This document shows positions 63,340 to 64,000 of a stretch of DNA of 64,000 nt, piece by piece. The position numbers and the translations under genes were made by a program. Each line of letters starts with the position of its first letter. Position 1 is the stretch's first letter. The stretch comes from Ananas comosus. Lineage: Eukaryota; Streptophyta; Magnoliopsida; Poales; Bromeliaceae. The notes beneath the pieces are model-generated. The model was not told where the DNA came from. It saw only the letters and a program-made list of their open reading frames with translations, and ran no database searches. The stretch lies in assembly GCF_001540865.1 (NCBI RefSeq), contig NC_033635.1, positions 8,009,703 to 8,073,702 of the forward strand. Direction: 5' to 3'.

Positions 63340-64000
63340 TAGCCCTAGACGTGTGATGCATGATTTCAATCATAAATTGCATATAACTCCCCCAGCAATA
63401 GAATTTCATAGCTAATCCCTCACATGAGGTGTGTTTTGCGTAGAAGTTCTACCACAAGCCTCCCCATTCAGATGCATATATAAAATAATAGGTTTCCCTT
63501 CCCGAAACCGAAGTTGCGCATCGCCAAATTATCAAAAATCCACCAATTTTCTACACTCGGATTGTCGAATCCAAAATCCGACTTCACCATGACTCCCAGC
63601 ACTGCCGGACTATCGAAAACGACCTATTGAATCGATCAAAACGGTGCCCGATTGGCATCTGAAGTCAACATTACGCCTTCGTCCCAAATAGAAAAGTTAT
63701 TTACTATTCACTTAAGTGTACATTGAAAATTGCGTAACTGCTTTATTTTAATTCATTTTTAAATTTGGCATGCGATTTTAGAATTAAAATACACACGATA
63801 ACATTAAAAAACATAAAATTTACATAGCGAAAAGTCTTAGTCCTCACACAAGTTTTGGATTCTAAAGCCAAGGTCCGAACCCCGAGACTAGAAAACCTCA
63901 AGTATGGCTTATTTCAAAAATTTTGTTTTCGCGCTAATTTGCTTGAAAATCTTCTAATTCCTCTCCTACATTACCAAAGTCTCTCTAACTGCACTAAATG
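63340..64000. other. Non-coding repeat related to 37440-37740
   Basis: The text around 63550-63810 (TTACTATTCACTTAAGTG..., GAAAATTGCGTAA..., TTTTAATTCATTTTTAA) is a diverged match to 37480-37720 near the sense start of the outer solo LTR, so it is probably part of a related LTR in the same orientation. Its ends are not visible and no gene was found. Confidence 0.5.

Overview
This window is a stretch of plant nuclear DNA, most likely from a monocot with a retrotransposon-rich genome. The evidence is Tekay/Del-type Ty3/gypsy chromovirus polyproteins with very long LTRs, a Ty1/copia element, a 5S-rRNA-bearing TRIM (Cassandra type), MITEs, a Helitron-like end and TA-rich microsatellites. A bromeliad such as pineapple fits my general impression, but no species can be proven from the sequence alone. 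I found no convincing host gene, no tRNA gene, no complete rRNA gene and no CRISPR array; apart from one 5S-rRNA-like segment inside a TRIM, every recognisable protein is a retrotransposon protein.

Layout. 1-12.4 kb is AT-rich intergenic DNA: a Helitron-like 3' end, a 30-bp minisatellite, five or more small inverted-repeat elements sitting inside (TA)n tracts, and a 581-bp Mutator-like foldback element with a 9-bp target duplication (10603-11183). 12.4-13.8 kb holds a large hairpin of about 400-bp arms studded with TGCACT motifs. 13.8-20.9 kb is a pile of LTR fragments, including a clean solo LTR (16811-19324, TSD GAGGC), a GGGCGTGTTTGGTT-type MITE fragment and the 5S-derived TRIM.

20.8-40 kb is a four-layer nest that target-site duplications let one read exactly. 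A plus-strand LTR-like host is split at 20874/37771 by a ~4.0-kb minus-strand solo LTR (20875-37770, TSD TGGAG). That is split by a full-length minus-strand chromovirus, element A (21687-34555, TSD AACCG). Its 5' LTR is split by a further solo LTR (31567-34048, TSD GAGAG). Element A has PBS, gag, protease, RT, RNase H, integrase, chromodomain-like tail and PPT, but is broken by frameshifts and stops, and its integrase carries Asn at a catalytic Asp position.

40-62.8 kb is a second pile: a truncated LTR joined to RT/RNase H (plus), a same-family LTR inserted into that coding sequence, element B (minus) inserted into that LTR, a 100-N gap, two truncated LTRs joined mid-sequence, an integrase with its PPT and 3' LTR (element E), an integrase tail of another gypsy element with PPT and LTR start (element D), and a SIRE-like copia element inserted there and cut off at a single N. 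The last 1.2 kb contains a SINE-like unit and CACTA-like subterminal repeats.

The most interesting signal is not a gene. Clusters of ACCGGT-cored palindromes recur in the LTRs of several gypsy families and also in the copia LTR, in two forms (GGACCGGTCC and TACCGGTA). The gypsy LTRs with the first form share one modular layout (palindrome array, CT tract followed by GA tract, splice-donor-like AGGTAAGC, small U5 hairpin near the 3' end). Several single-N positions coincide with exact local duplications or abrupt repeat junctions and look like scaffold joins, so some structures may be assembly artefacts.
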